Assembly: GCA_013400975.1 (NCBI GenBank)
Contig: WBMZ01002998.1
Span: forward strand, 62,001-126,000
Reading direction: 5' to 3'
Source: Atrichornis clamosus
Taxonomy: Eukaryota; Chordata; Aves; Passeriformes; Menuridae
DNA: 64,000 bases
A program made the position numbers and the translations under genes. The notes under the pieces were generated by a model. The model worked only from the letters and a program-made list of their open reading frames with translations. It was not told the DNA's origin and did no database searches. Each line of letters starts with the position of its first letter. Within the stretch, counting starts at the first letter, position 1. Below are positions 50,587 through 64,000 of this stretch, in pieces.

Positions 50587-53500
50587 CCAGCAGAAAAAAA
50601 AGGTATCTAAGGTGTGGCCTGGCAGAGAAATAATATTGTGCCTGTGTCTCTGCACTCCCATTAAGAAGTGGAGGTTGGAGACTGTGAAAGGAGAGAAGTA
50701 ACAAAAGAGAGATTATTTATTTATTTAACATGCTTAGCAGCAGTAGCTGTGAAGCATACAGCTATCTGCAAAGGGTGATTGATTCCTCAGCATAGTCTGA
50801 AGCACAGAGATGCTGTGTCACTGCTTAATGTTCCCTTTGTGTAATCATTATATTTTTTATCTCCTGTTTGTTTCAGGGGTACTATATGTTCCTGACTTGC
50901 TGGGTAGCTAGTTACCTGATGAGTGCTCACAGAAGAGACGATTATCTCATTTCTCCATCATGACTGGGAAGTCACCAGGATGCTCTTGTGAAGGACATCT
51001 AGCCAGCTCTGCTCACCTTGTGAAGCATTGTCCCAGTGCAGGTTAGTCCCTCTCCCTTGGCATATCACAGTTGAATTGCAACTACTCGTAGACATAGCCC
51101 AGACAGTTTCTGATGCAGTTTCTGTTCTTTGACTCTTTTGATCTTTGAAAAGAGAAATGCTTATCTGTTAGATGAACAATTTGTGCTGTGGAGGGTGCAG
51201 AGCCCGACGCAGTGAAAAGGGCATTTGCTATGTGAGAATTAATATAACCAGCAGAGTATGGAACCTGGTACCAAGGAGGTGACAGCATTTGTCCTTAGCA
51301 TAGTATGTCACTGACAGCTTGAGGGTAAGTTATTTATTCCTTGTATTGGAACAAATAACACACAGAGCAGGCAGCTGTAGGTAGCCTGCCTGTGGAGGTA
51401 TCTTTGTGAGAATATCCAGAGGATTGACAGGACCAACTTAGCAACATGCTCTGGAATACATGGCAATCACAAGCTCCAGAATGAGTCGCTGATGCGCCCT
51501 TTCGTGGACTTGTTGCATGTGAAAAGCAAAATCCAAACACAGTTCTCAAGTCCCAGTCCAAGTTAATGCAGCCAATGCAGTTATTAAGTCTCCCAGAATT
51601 TGAGAGGTCTCAGGCATATTAGGTTTCAGCTACTTTTTAGGATATACTTATTTGCAAGCCCCATTCCCTGGGGAGGAAGAGGTGAGCCAGGGTCCTGCTG
51701 TGTGTGCAGTGAGCAACCATGGAATGGAAAGGAGGCTCCTGCCCAAAATGCTTGCAGTAGGCAATGGGTGGCAGAAGGAAGTACTGAGCTACAATGGCTC
51801 AGTGTGCTGGGCAGAGGCGTTATCCAGCTGTGATCTGTCTTACAGAGCTCAGAATATGCTCAGGGTATGAAGCTTCTATTCCTCTCACATAGTTTTACTC
51901 CGCCTGCAGCACAGCCTTGTGGGCCCAGAAGAGATCTGCAAAATAGTGTCACATTTGCTTATCTATAAATTAAAATTTTACGTAGTATTTTTATAGTTAT
52001 GACAATAACCTTAAAATTTTGGTAAACTCAAAACATTCTATTTGCTTGTCCACTGAGTTTTTGTTTATCCCTTGCTCTTTTACAGATGACAGCGTACAGG
52101 TCCTAAGGTGGTCTAGGCATTTTCTTTTTCTTTTAAAAAGGTAAGGTTATCTCTTGATTTAAGCAAGTTGAGAAACAGAGCTCAATGTATGTCCAGGCAG
52201 GGTTTGTTCTTTTTAACTGGTTGTTTCTCTCATGTGTACATTTCTAGGTAGATTTGGAAGGTGTCTATGATTTATTTGTTAAAAGTTTTTATTTTCTGTG
52301 ATCATTGAGTGTGAATTTGGTGGTGTTTCTATAATCGCTGTAACTCAATTTGGGTTAATAACTATTTGCCAAGTGAACACAGCATCATGGGAACACAGCT
52401 TTTGTAGTTAAAGCACTGGCAACACCATGCGTCACTGTGTGCTGTCCTGCTGCATGGCCTCTCTGGCTTATGTTGGCAGGATTTTGAGGTTCTCTCAAGT
52501 TGTGCAGTGGAGCCTGAGGTGAACGTGGCATTTCTATGGTTTGGCATAGTTTGTCTAATTAACTCGAGCTGCTGCAGAATCTACTGTGATCTAATCTGAC
52601 TCTGGACATAAGTTTGAGGATGATGGGAAAGGATAACCTGTCCCAAAGGGCATCAACAGTGTAATTTTACAAATATCCTCCTGTAGCCCTGCTTTTCGTT
52701 TGGAGAATGTTGTTTGGGTGGCATTGCATTCCTTGCAGCACTGGAAAGCCAGGATATCTTAGCAAAGCCTCAGCAATGGGGAACAAAAAACACTGTCAGT
52801 TGGGGTGACCCTCCTTCCAAGTGGAAGGCATCCAGAACAGTGAGCTGGCTTCTAGCCACAGGGGCCTTGTTTTCAAGGGAGCTGGAACAATCTATCCCAC
52901 CAGAGGTCTGGAGAAGCTCAGTGTGGTTGGCTGCCAGAGGGGCTGGGATATTCACTTGTGGCCTCCTCATCCACATGGGCAGTGTGCCAGAAACAGGACA
53001 ACAGGAGGGAGCCAGGAGAAAAAGAGACTATCCAGTAGTGAAGAAACAAAACTATATCAAAGCTAGCCAGGGAAACAGGCTGGATCAGAACAGGAACCTC
53101 ATAATGAGAAATCATAAAGCTGTGATGAAATGAAGAAATGTGCAGAAGGAGCAGGAGCAAGGATTTAGGGTTTTTTGCAGCTAGAAAAAGTGAGTCTGAG
53201 CTAGAAGTGCTCAAGACAGTGGAAGAGCTGGGGATAGCATCCCTAAAAGAGGGCATCTGTGCTGGGAACATCACTCTCTTAGGACAGTGCTGAATTTTTA
53301 TGGTGTAATGACAAAAACAATGGGGGATGTGATTACCCCACTCTTGGGTACAAGGGCCCATTAGATTGAAAAATATCTGATGAAACTGTAGTTCCTAAGA
53401 CTAACCCAGAGTATCATTGATTTGTAGTAGCATTAACTACTGACAAAAATATAAACAAGAGTTTGGTTGATACGTTTGAGTTTAATAAGGTAAATGGTAA

Positions 53501-54699
53501 TAGAAAATTACTTGCAGCATTGACTGCTTTCAGTGTTGCGATGGAAAAGAATTTGCAATGCTGGAAATGCAATTATTGAAGGTGATTATAATTTTGGCTT
53601 CAGTTAAATAATTTTCATTCTAAATATAAAACTCTCCACTCCAATGAGATTATTTATAACTTATGTATGGCACTTGACTTAATTGGCATATGGTGTAAAC
53701 TAAACCCTCTCAAAAACATGATTTATGTGCTTTGTTCTAACTGATCTATTAAATGCAGCCTTGTTTGATGTTGATTCTTGCTGTTTTAGGCAAAGTGATT
53801 TGAGATTACACTGTCCCAGTTTTTTGTTATCTGATCACTGCCCTGCTTTTTATTATTTAGCCATTGCAGTTACATCGGGGAGGTGTGATAAAGCTTATTG
53901 AAAATATAATGTCAGTTTCTTGAAATCAGAGAACAAAATGTATAATATAATTTCATTCATCAAAATAATGAACTTGTTTCTGAGCCTTTTTATATAATGG
54001 TCAATGAGCTGATTTTAAATATTTAAAGAAGTAAGAGTTTGGTATTTCTGAATTAAGCAAGATGGGATTTCTAAACAGAAACCAGCTTCTTATCATACAA
54101 TAGGAAGGAATACATTAAAAAATTATTTTGTTCAATATGTGAAGGAATGCATTAAAACATTGTGAGTTTAAAATATTCATTTGTGTTATAATAAAAGGAT
54201 TACATTACAGGCAGACCAAGGTGCCTTATTAGATTCCTCTGCTTATCAGGTGGATAAAAAAGAGAAAAAGATTGAGGAAAAGGCTGCATCCATGTAAAGG
54301 AGGAAGGATTTCAACCTGTTATTATTGTTAGGAAAATGTGGTTTAAATAGGCTAATATTGCTTCTAAGTTACTTTGAAGGCAAATGTGAACTCCAATAGT
54401 GCTGTGAATGAAAACATAACTAAACAATGCAACAGGTGTGTACATTCATGTGCAGCTAGCTACAGAAAGAGATGTCTATGTATGTCTTTGTAGCTCAGAT
54501 AGGGACTAGATTTTTCTACTTGTTTTCAAAGCATCATGTGGTGGAAGGCAGACATTTGCCTTTCTCATTGTCACATTCTCCTAACTTAATCGGTGCAGTG
54601 TGTGCCCAGGGAAGGAGTAAGGCTGGTAGCTGTACTTCCTCCCTGAAAAGAAATGACTGTAGGTAAAATCAAGAGACCTAGAATATTGTGAATGGTAAG
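50587..54699. other. intergenic, no recognised gene
   Basis: Unique sequence, AT-rich from about 53400. A 55-base splice-bordered segment at 52086-52140 is listed in findings. Confidence 0.5.
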
Positions 54700-55085
54700 G
54701 AAAATTGAGCAGGGGACTATGCTTCTAATACAAGCTGTAGGAGCATGAAATAGAATGAGCTGATGGCATGCTCAGAGTAGGCAAAGGAGATAGTTCTTTG
54801 AGTGGTGATCCATGGAACTCACTGCTACAGGTTCTGTGAAGGATGAGCACTTGTGTTTGAAAATAGGACTGGAGAAATTAATGTGAGAAAAATCACTGAG
54901 GGGTGTTAAATGCAAAGACTGCATATTTAGCTCAGGTAACCTTTGATCCTTAAATTGCTGGGAGACTTAATTATACCTCTTCGCCATGTCTTTACATTCT
55001 TCTCTGGTCATCTGCTGCTGGCCATGTTAGCAGAAAGGGATGCTGGGCTAAATGGCTCTGGGGTCTGACCCAACACAGAAACGTT
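54700..55085 (+). mobile_element. ancient CR1 LINE fragment
   Basis: The right part is clear: CTGGCCATGTTAGCAGAAAGG, then GATGCTGGGCTAAATGG and GGTCTGACCCAACACAG, a closing segment typical of old reptile/bird CR1 lineages. The left part is weak and its limit is a guess. Confidence 0.7.
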
Positions 55086-55801
55086 TCTGCGTGTGCTGTG
55101 TGTGCTGCCAGGAGATGGCTGCAACAGGCATGTGACTCACTATATTTATGAAGGGCTCCATGAAGCACTGAAGTCTTTAGCAATTCTGTGGTATGTCATT
55201 GGTAGCTGTCTGTCTTCTCAGTTTTTCTTGCAAAAGATGCTTTGAGCCTCTGGCCAGTTCTGATCCTTCCTGTGATTTCATTCCTACTTATAATTATTTG
55301 GAGGCTGCTACTCTCAGAGCTGAAGACTTTCTAGCCTTGCCCAAGCCCTGTGGAAGGAAGCACACGACGACCAAAAGCATGAGAGGCCTCTCACTGCTGA
55401 TTAGCACCAAGGTAAAAAGACTCTCTGGAGTTCTTTTGGAGCAAGTCTGTGGTTTTTGGCCAGCTGGCAGGAGTGTTTTGGATCACATGTTGTGTTTTGC
55501 TGAACCATCCTCGTGCTTTCCAAACCCAACGCACATTAGTTGCTTATCAGCATCTCTACCCCAGCCACCCTGGCAGCACACTGCTAGGTTAGTCCTCCTG
55601 CTCCCCAGGTTCCACTTTTCTCATGGTGTCATTTCAAATAGGCTGCAATGGTGGGAAATGTCTTTGTAAACAAAGCCAGGCACACAGCATAAGCTCTCCA
55701 GCTTTCTGTTACTGGAAATTTAACACTAAAGTTTTCTGTACCTCAGCCAATGTCCGCTATGATTCCCGGTGTAATACCTTAGCCTGAAAGAGAAAAATCT
55801 T

Positions 55802-55842
55802 CATAGAATCATAGAATGGCCTGAGTTGGAAGGAGCAGCTCT
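55802..55842 (-). mobile_element. short CR1 3' fragment
   Basis: TCATAGAATCATAGAATGGC followed by CTGAGTTGGAAGGA is the reverse of a CR1 tail. Only about 40 bases are present, so this is a very short 5'-truncated insertion or a deletion remnant. Confidence 0.85.
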
Positions 55843-58800
55843 CTTGCTGGTTTTCTTTTTATTTTGTGTGTAGGTAACCACAAAAAACTACTGCATTCAT
55901 GTTTTAACATTTGAAATTTAAGAATATATCCCAGCAGTTAAACATGCCTTTAACTTTGGCAAGAGAAATGTGTTAAGAGAACTCAACACTGATTAGTAAA
56001 GAAACCTGCTTCCCTCCCCAGCTAATCAGAGAAAATAGATACTTTCCTAGTATGTCTGGTGAAGCTCGTCTATAAGAGGAAGTATTAGGTTGGCCTCAGT
56101 TTCTCCCACTGCTCCTTGTGCTTACTGTGAAGACAACCCCCTTCTCTTTTTTTTAAATTTAATTCCAGTGTGAGTGAACACTAGTAAGCGAAGTAAGGAA
56201 AGCCTCACAACACCTAGACAAAGAAGGAAATGTCAGGGACACAGATACCACTTTAGAAGTAAGGAACTGAGAAATACTAACAATCCTTAAATGGTGTTTG
56301 AAGAGTGGGGCCCAGGCTCTCTGCAGTCCATTGGCTACCCTTCCCAATCTCTTACTGTCAGCTCCAGTGCCACATGAACTTTTCAGAACTCCAAAAGCCA
56401 CAGATATCCCTGTGCTATATTTAACCTGAAGTAAAGTCCATTTTAAAGTCCTACTGAGGTGGCCAAATCCAAACCTTTTGTGATTGAATACAACATTCAG
56501 AGGACCTATGCACGTGATGTAGGTGGGCTGTGTGGGACTGTGAGCTGCCTGTGTGAACTTGGATGGGGATTGTGTTGGTTCCAAGATGGAGTCTGCCGCA
56601 GTCAGAGTGCTGGTGACTGTGGGGCTGGGGAGAGCTGTCTCATGTGTAGAAAAACCTTGTCATGCTTACCTCTCCCTGCAGCTCTGTGCTCGTTTTTTCA
56701 TTCAGGCTCATTTCTAGCCCATGGCCTTTCCTACTGGCCACCACTAATTCAGCCACCACCTCTCTTCAGAGGGCAGGCTGAGCAGCTTCTTGACTGCCTA
56801 GCTTAGATACATCATCCCAGTGAGTGCCATTGACTGAGAAAAGGATCTTAGCAGTGTTGGCTGAGGTGTGTGGACATGGAAGTGCTTAAACAGATGCGAT
56901 GCTGTCTGTGTTCAATAGAATCAGAGGTAGAATAAAAACCTGGGGTCCTTGTTTCTCACACCTCTGCCTCAATTACCACAGTGCGTTTCCTTCTGCTTTC
57001 TCAGGTAGATATGAGCTTTCCCTCTTGCACCGCCTGGCCACGAGATCAATGCAAATGCCATGACTTAAGCACTTGCATCCACTTCATAAGCACTGGGCAG
57101 CTGCTGTAATGCTTGCAATGCTCATGATGTCACTGCTGGGTTTAAGCCAGTGGTCTATTTTATGATTAGAGGTTTTGTTTTTTACTGGAACAACTTCAAG
57201 GCTTTTTCATTGCTAGGTCCTGTTTATTCCTTGCACCACTGAAGTGCAGAATGTGGAAAGAAAATGAGTGAGTGGAAGAAAGACTGGTGCATGGTAGAGA
57301 CTGGCAACAGTGCCTGTCTTCAAAGTCCTCAGCAAAGCTCATCTCACAAAAACTCAGAAGCTTGCTGAGAATTTTTTTTTAAATGGCAAAGGACCAGATC
57401 AGCATTTCTAAGTGAGAGGGCTGGGGGTTTCCTGCCCTTCTACAGCAAGCACAGATCACGCCTTCCCCCACACCAGCCTTTTCTGTGGAGCCATGTGCAT
57501 GCCGAGGGACAGAACAGAGCAGCTCCTAAACACAATAAACATTACTCTGTCTGCGTTAGTTTTTACATTTCTGTGTTTTATTTCTTGTTTTGTTTGAAAT
57601 GACCTGTACCACAGGAATACAATTTATTTAACAGATTGGTATTTTTTTTAGGAGCAGATAATAGTTAAGTAGATACTGTTTATTTCACTGTCTATGACTC
57701 CCTGCATCACTCTCACAGCCTCTGTCTCTCTCTGGCTTCTCCACGTAACCCAGCCACAAGAACAACAGAGCAGCCTTTAGCCATCCCATTGATTACAGCT
57801 TGTGGATACAAAGTGGAAGCTCTGTTTTCTTAGCTCCAATTGGTAATAACAGCTCAACAAGCTACATTCTAGGGTCTTTCTCAATTGCTTCCCCCTCTAA
57901 TAGCTGCTTACGTGTTTCTGGTGAAGCATGTTTTATTTTATATATTTATAGTAGTTTTAAAAAAAGATGACATAGCTTACAAAGAGAACAATAATGCCCC
58001 TTTAGCATGAGCAATACTGCAAGGTTCAGATTGTTGTGGGGGCATTTCTTGTAGTTTCATAGTTTTGCTGCGAGGTGTAATGCCCAAGTTTCCCCAGAAA
58101 CCTAAATTCAGAGTGGTAATTTACTTTTTAATTGATCCCCATGAAATTTGTTTTGCATTACAGGCCAGCCACTGCTGTTCCCAGAGAAGAATGTGCCCAA
58201 AACAGAAGAGCTGGTCACTTGGGAAGAACTGCCTTTTGTTGTAACTGACAGGTACGTGGTTTCTGTTACCCACACATGCAAATCAGGGGCTGAAGCTGCT
58301 TTTACCATAGCTACTGGTGTGGACTTCATGCTTATTCACTGTCACTGATATACTTACCTCTACTGCTTCACTTTTCTTTAAGTCAGAGAGCCCATTTCTT
58401 TCCCAAGGCTCAAGCTCCATCAGCTTTTGCCTCATGAAGAAGGACAGCTGTATGGTGCTCACTCTGTGACTTCTATATTACATACAGACAGCATAAAGAG
58501 CACTGACCCAGAAGCCATTTCCTAGTTCACATCTCACCTTCCACATAACCAGACCTTTTTGTACAAGACTGTGAGCATTCAAAGACCTAAGCAGTTGCTG
58601 AAGCTTCATTTCCTACTTCAAAGTGCATTGAGAAGACTGCACTATGTTATCCTCCTCTGCAAGTCCAGCAGAGCTGGAAATGCTCCTCAGTTGTGTCAGC
58701 ATGGTAGTACTAGTGATGCACAGCAGAGCAGGGTAACTGGGAAGAGATACATGTGATCCTGCACTTGTCTGAAGGGCCCATGAGACCTGACCTGGTTCCC

Positions 58801-61717
58801 AATTTAGGATGGTTACAAGCCTTTTAAGGGTTAAATCTAGACAGGTGTTTCCGTCCTAGTTCCTGGGAAGAGTTTGCATTCCTTGCTTAGAGAGTTTAAT
58901 ATACGCTAAGTACTGTCTAGTTCACTTCCCACCTTATTTCAGAAGAAATGCAAACATTTCCCTGCATATTCTCTTCAAGCAATGGAGTGTATTCACATGG
59001 GCTCCAAAGTTACACAGCTGTAATGGAGAAGGAAGTTCCTGGAAAAAAATGCATTTGGTATCTTTAAATTGCTCTGCCAAGGCAGAAGTTGCCTCCATCC
59101 CATAGCCCTACTCTAAATAGCCAGCAGTCTCTGTGAGCTAGAAGCTAACTCGGCAGCTTTCCATAATCATGTTTTGTAGATAGTTTCCTGTTCTGGAAAG
59201 CAGGCCTGAGTCCAAATACAACACAGCTAGAAGAGCCTTTTGGGGTTTTTTGTGGTTGTTTTTTTTTTGGCAGGAAGGACCTGGAATTTGTGTGTGTGTG
59301 TAAGTGACCCTTCCAGCAGGGCCCAACAGAGTAAGAACTGCTTCTTAGGGACAGCTACCTTTGCACAGCAGGCTGGGACACAATGTGCTGTGGTTGAGCT
59401 GGGTGGGACTTGGCAGGATTGCAAGTGGTCAGGTGAGTCAGGTGATCGTGCAACCCAGCACATCTGTGAAAGCACCTATGCCACAGCCAGAAAGAGCTGC
59501 CAGAGTGCAGGACATGGCAAGCTGGCTCTGCAGGGTGGCTTGCATTTCCCGTTGGTCCCTTGGTCACAGGTGGGTACAGGGATCATGAGTGCAACCAAAA
59601 GCCTCCCATTTTCTCCTCAGCTGCCTCTGGGAGAGAGCTGGGGAGAGAAGCACAAGTATCCACTCAAAGCACAAGGCCACTGTGTATTTTCTACTGCTGT
59701 GAACGCTGAAGGAATCCAAGTTTCCATGCACCGTCTGCCCCATAGGTCTCTGCTGATTTACTAATATGCCAGAAGCAAGACAATTCCTTTATCAAGTGAA
59801 TACAAAATAAGTGGCTATGCAGCACAGAAAGAACTCAAAGGAGATGGAAAGAATTAGCTCAAGTACAATGTGCGGGCTGGCGACAAGAGCTGAGAGGTCA
59901 CCACCAGTCAGCACCCTTGTCTCTGAGCCTGCCAGGGCAGGGTTCTGCAGCACTGACAGCCCTGCTGTGACACATTCTGCTCCAGCAGAAAACAAGCACC
60001 CCATGTCTCTCTAATTACACACTTCAACCTTGGTTTGGAAGACTTCCTTCTGGGGTAGGTTAATTCTCTGCCACACCACCTTTCTCCTGGAGAAGTCAAG
60101 GAGGGATGGAAGCTTGAGGAGAACAGAGGTAATAGAGTTAGTAGCGTCTCAAATGTGGATCAGAGGGTTTTTCTCACCTCTACTGCAATGCTGCTGACCA
60201 CAAAAAGTGACAGTACACTCAGGTTTTGTCAGCTCAGGATGGCTTAAAACTAAGTGACTTAATAAAGTTTCAGAGGTCACCAACAGTCAGTTTTGTCAGT
60301 CACTTACATTCCTCTCTGGCTGCTGGGAATGAAGCAGTTATGGCTAAGGCAGCAAATCTAAATCAGGGCTTGAAGACAGCAGGAATCTCGTTACATAAGA
60401 GGAGTAAATAAACATTCCTCCAGTTCTTCTCCCACCACCTCAAGGTCAGGTATTTGCCTTCCGATCAGCAAGAGAACCTCTTACCAGCCCCAAGTATAAT
60501 CCAAGCTAGCTCTTTTCCTGCTGTTGAGGATAATGGGATGAGGCAGGGGAAGACAGTAGCTGGAGTATCGGGGATTTCTTGTCGCCCTCTAATTTATTTC
60601 CCTAGGCTGCCACAAAAAACAATCTCTCAGACTCTAGAGCTGCCTCCTCTGAAAAGCAGTGCCCTTGATTCCTAACTAGAATTTGGCAATAAGCCTAAAG
60701 TCTCTGTGGAACCAAAGAGCTATCACTTTAGTGAAGTCTAGGAAGGATCTGGTTTGGGGTGTATTTATACTTGGGCAGTAACCATGCAGACAAAGCCTTG
60801 TGTTCTCTTCCACAAGGAACAAGTGGGGAATGGCACTCAGCTGAGCTGAAGAGGCAGGTTTGATACATTAAGGGGTGAAAAGTGTGGAAGAATTCTAGTT
60901 AGCACCACATACGAGAGGATGCAGAGATTATCAAGTCAACCCAGCATTGAAGCATAGTAACATCAGGCTCTTTTCTCCTGCCATTTGGGAAAGACTTGCA
61001 TTTTCTCAGGGACATACATCCTACCTCTTCAGGGGCCTGCGGGGATTGTACATGGGAGGGACTAGCCAGGCGTAATGACACACTGTACAAGGTCGCAGAA
61101 TATCTTACACAGTTAGGAGCATCTTTCCCAGTAAGAAGTGGGGCCTGTATGTACAAGTGTTAGAGGAGTATGGGAGGCAGCCTTTTTGTTCAGGAGAGGT
61201 CCAGCAGCATTGTTCTCCAAAGGAGCATCTACTCTATGGTTAGAGGCAGAAAAGTGACAAAAAGAAGGACCGTGGCTGCTCCCCTTTCTAACTGACCCCT
61301 CATAACACCAGCAGATAAAGTTTATATTGACTCTATTCTTCCTTTCTTCCTGCGTCTGTCCCCACTCCCCCTCCAGCACTGACAGAGGGAGTTGGGGAGC
61401 AGGCAGCCTGGACAGCGCTGAGAACATCAGCTGGGGCTGAGCCCCTATGATGCCTCAACAAGTGCAAGAGCATAATCTGGCATTTCCCACAGAGAAAACA
61501 ACAAAAAAAAGAGAAACAGGTGACTGATTAAAAGTTTCCCCCTCCTGTACACAAGATTCTGCAGTCACGCCGACAGATAGACATTAAATAATTCTTCCAT
61601 AGTAAGTGATTGGAGATAAAAGCCGGCGGTGGCTGCTGCTGCTGTTTGAATTGCTCCGTTGTCTGCATCTTTGTTTCTAGTTTGTTCACCGGCCATTGTC
61701 GGCTGGCGCTGGGGCTG
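55843..61717. other. sequence downstream of ESRRB, no other recognised gene
   Basis: The right part (from about 60.6 kb) probably contains the ESRRB 3' UTR on the minus strand. The remainder is unique sequence. The 174-codon plus-strand frame at 59240-59764 resembles nothing I know and contains low-complexity Phe/Val and Cys/Val at its start. A splice-bordered open segment at 58164-58251 is in findings. Confidence 0.5.
60593..60598 (-). promoter_or_regulatory. candidate poly(A) signal for ESRRB
   Basis: AATAAA on the minus strand, about 1.1 kb beyond the ESRRB stop codon. It is the first canonical hexamer I found downstream of the stop. A 3' UTR from 61717 to about 60575 would follow from it, but ESRRB UTR length varies between species and a variant hexamer could be used instead. 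Confidence 0.3.

Positions 61718-64000
<2,283 letters not shown>

Noticed and set aside
52714..53133. 139-codon plus-strand frame as a gene, with a 147-codon frame opposite
   Set aside because: Both strands are open over the same region, typical of composition rather than coding. Neither translation resembles a known family.
59240..59764. Longest unexplained plus-strand open frame outside repeats (174 codons) as a gene
   Set aside because: It starts in a T/G-rich low-complexity run, has no recognisable domain or usable gene context, and lies antisense just beyond the likely ESRRB 3' UTR. One such frame is expected by chance.

Overview
The window looks like nuclear DNA from a bird. Several CR1 LINE copies end in the avian octamer tail (ATTCTATG repeated), and the LTRs match in style the ERVL/ERVK-type LTRs I know from birds. 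From memory these LTRs recall songbirds or other Neoaves more than chicken, but I cannot fix the species. It is a long gene-poor stretch with one certain coding element: the last coding exon of the nuclear receptor gene ESRRB (estrogen-related receptor beta) on the minus strand at 61718-61962. The 2 kb to its right is the last ESRRB intron. Everything to its left, about 61 kb, lies downstream of ESRRB. In mammals the interval between ESRRB and VASH1 is also a large gene-poor region, so the layout fits known synteny.

Layout, left to right. 1-6439: non-coding sequence with one young CR1 (826-1286) and simple repeats. 6440-10340: a broken minus-strand endogenous retrovirus. It holds a 3' LTR, an integrase remnant, a later solo LTR (8003-8762) with a perfect 5-bp target duplication, a tandem array of about 4.6 copies of a 179-bp unit (8768-9600), and a gag remnant. 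10340-31850: mostly unique sequence with a fossil repeat tail at 12.1 kb, a minus-strand CR1 (13.2-14.1 kb), an AT microsatellite and two old CR1 copies. 31850-42120: a minus-strand CR1, an LTR with readable promoter and poly(A) signals (35.9-36.5 kb), an old CR1, a probable LTR (40.1-40.8 kb) and a plus-strand solo LTR (41.6-42.1 kb). 42120-61717: mostly unique sequence with three more CR1 pieces and stretches that read like regulatory DNA.

Many open frames of 60-150 codons occur on both strands. My rough estimate, assuming about 6 percent of codons are stops, is close to 190 such frames by chance in 64 kb, so frame length alone proves nothing here. Some frames have good splice signals and can be chained in phase. 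I report these as low-confidence candidate exons under findings, not as genes. I see no tRNA, rRNA, CRISPR array or prokaryotic feature.
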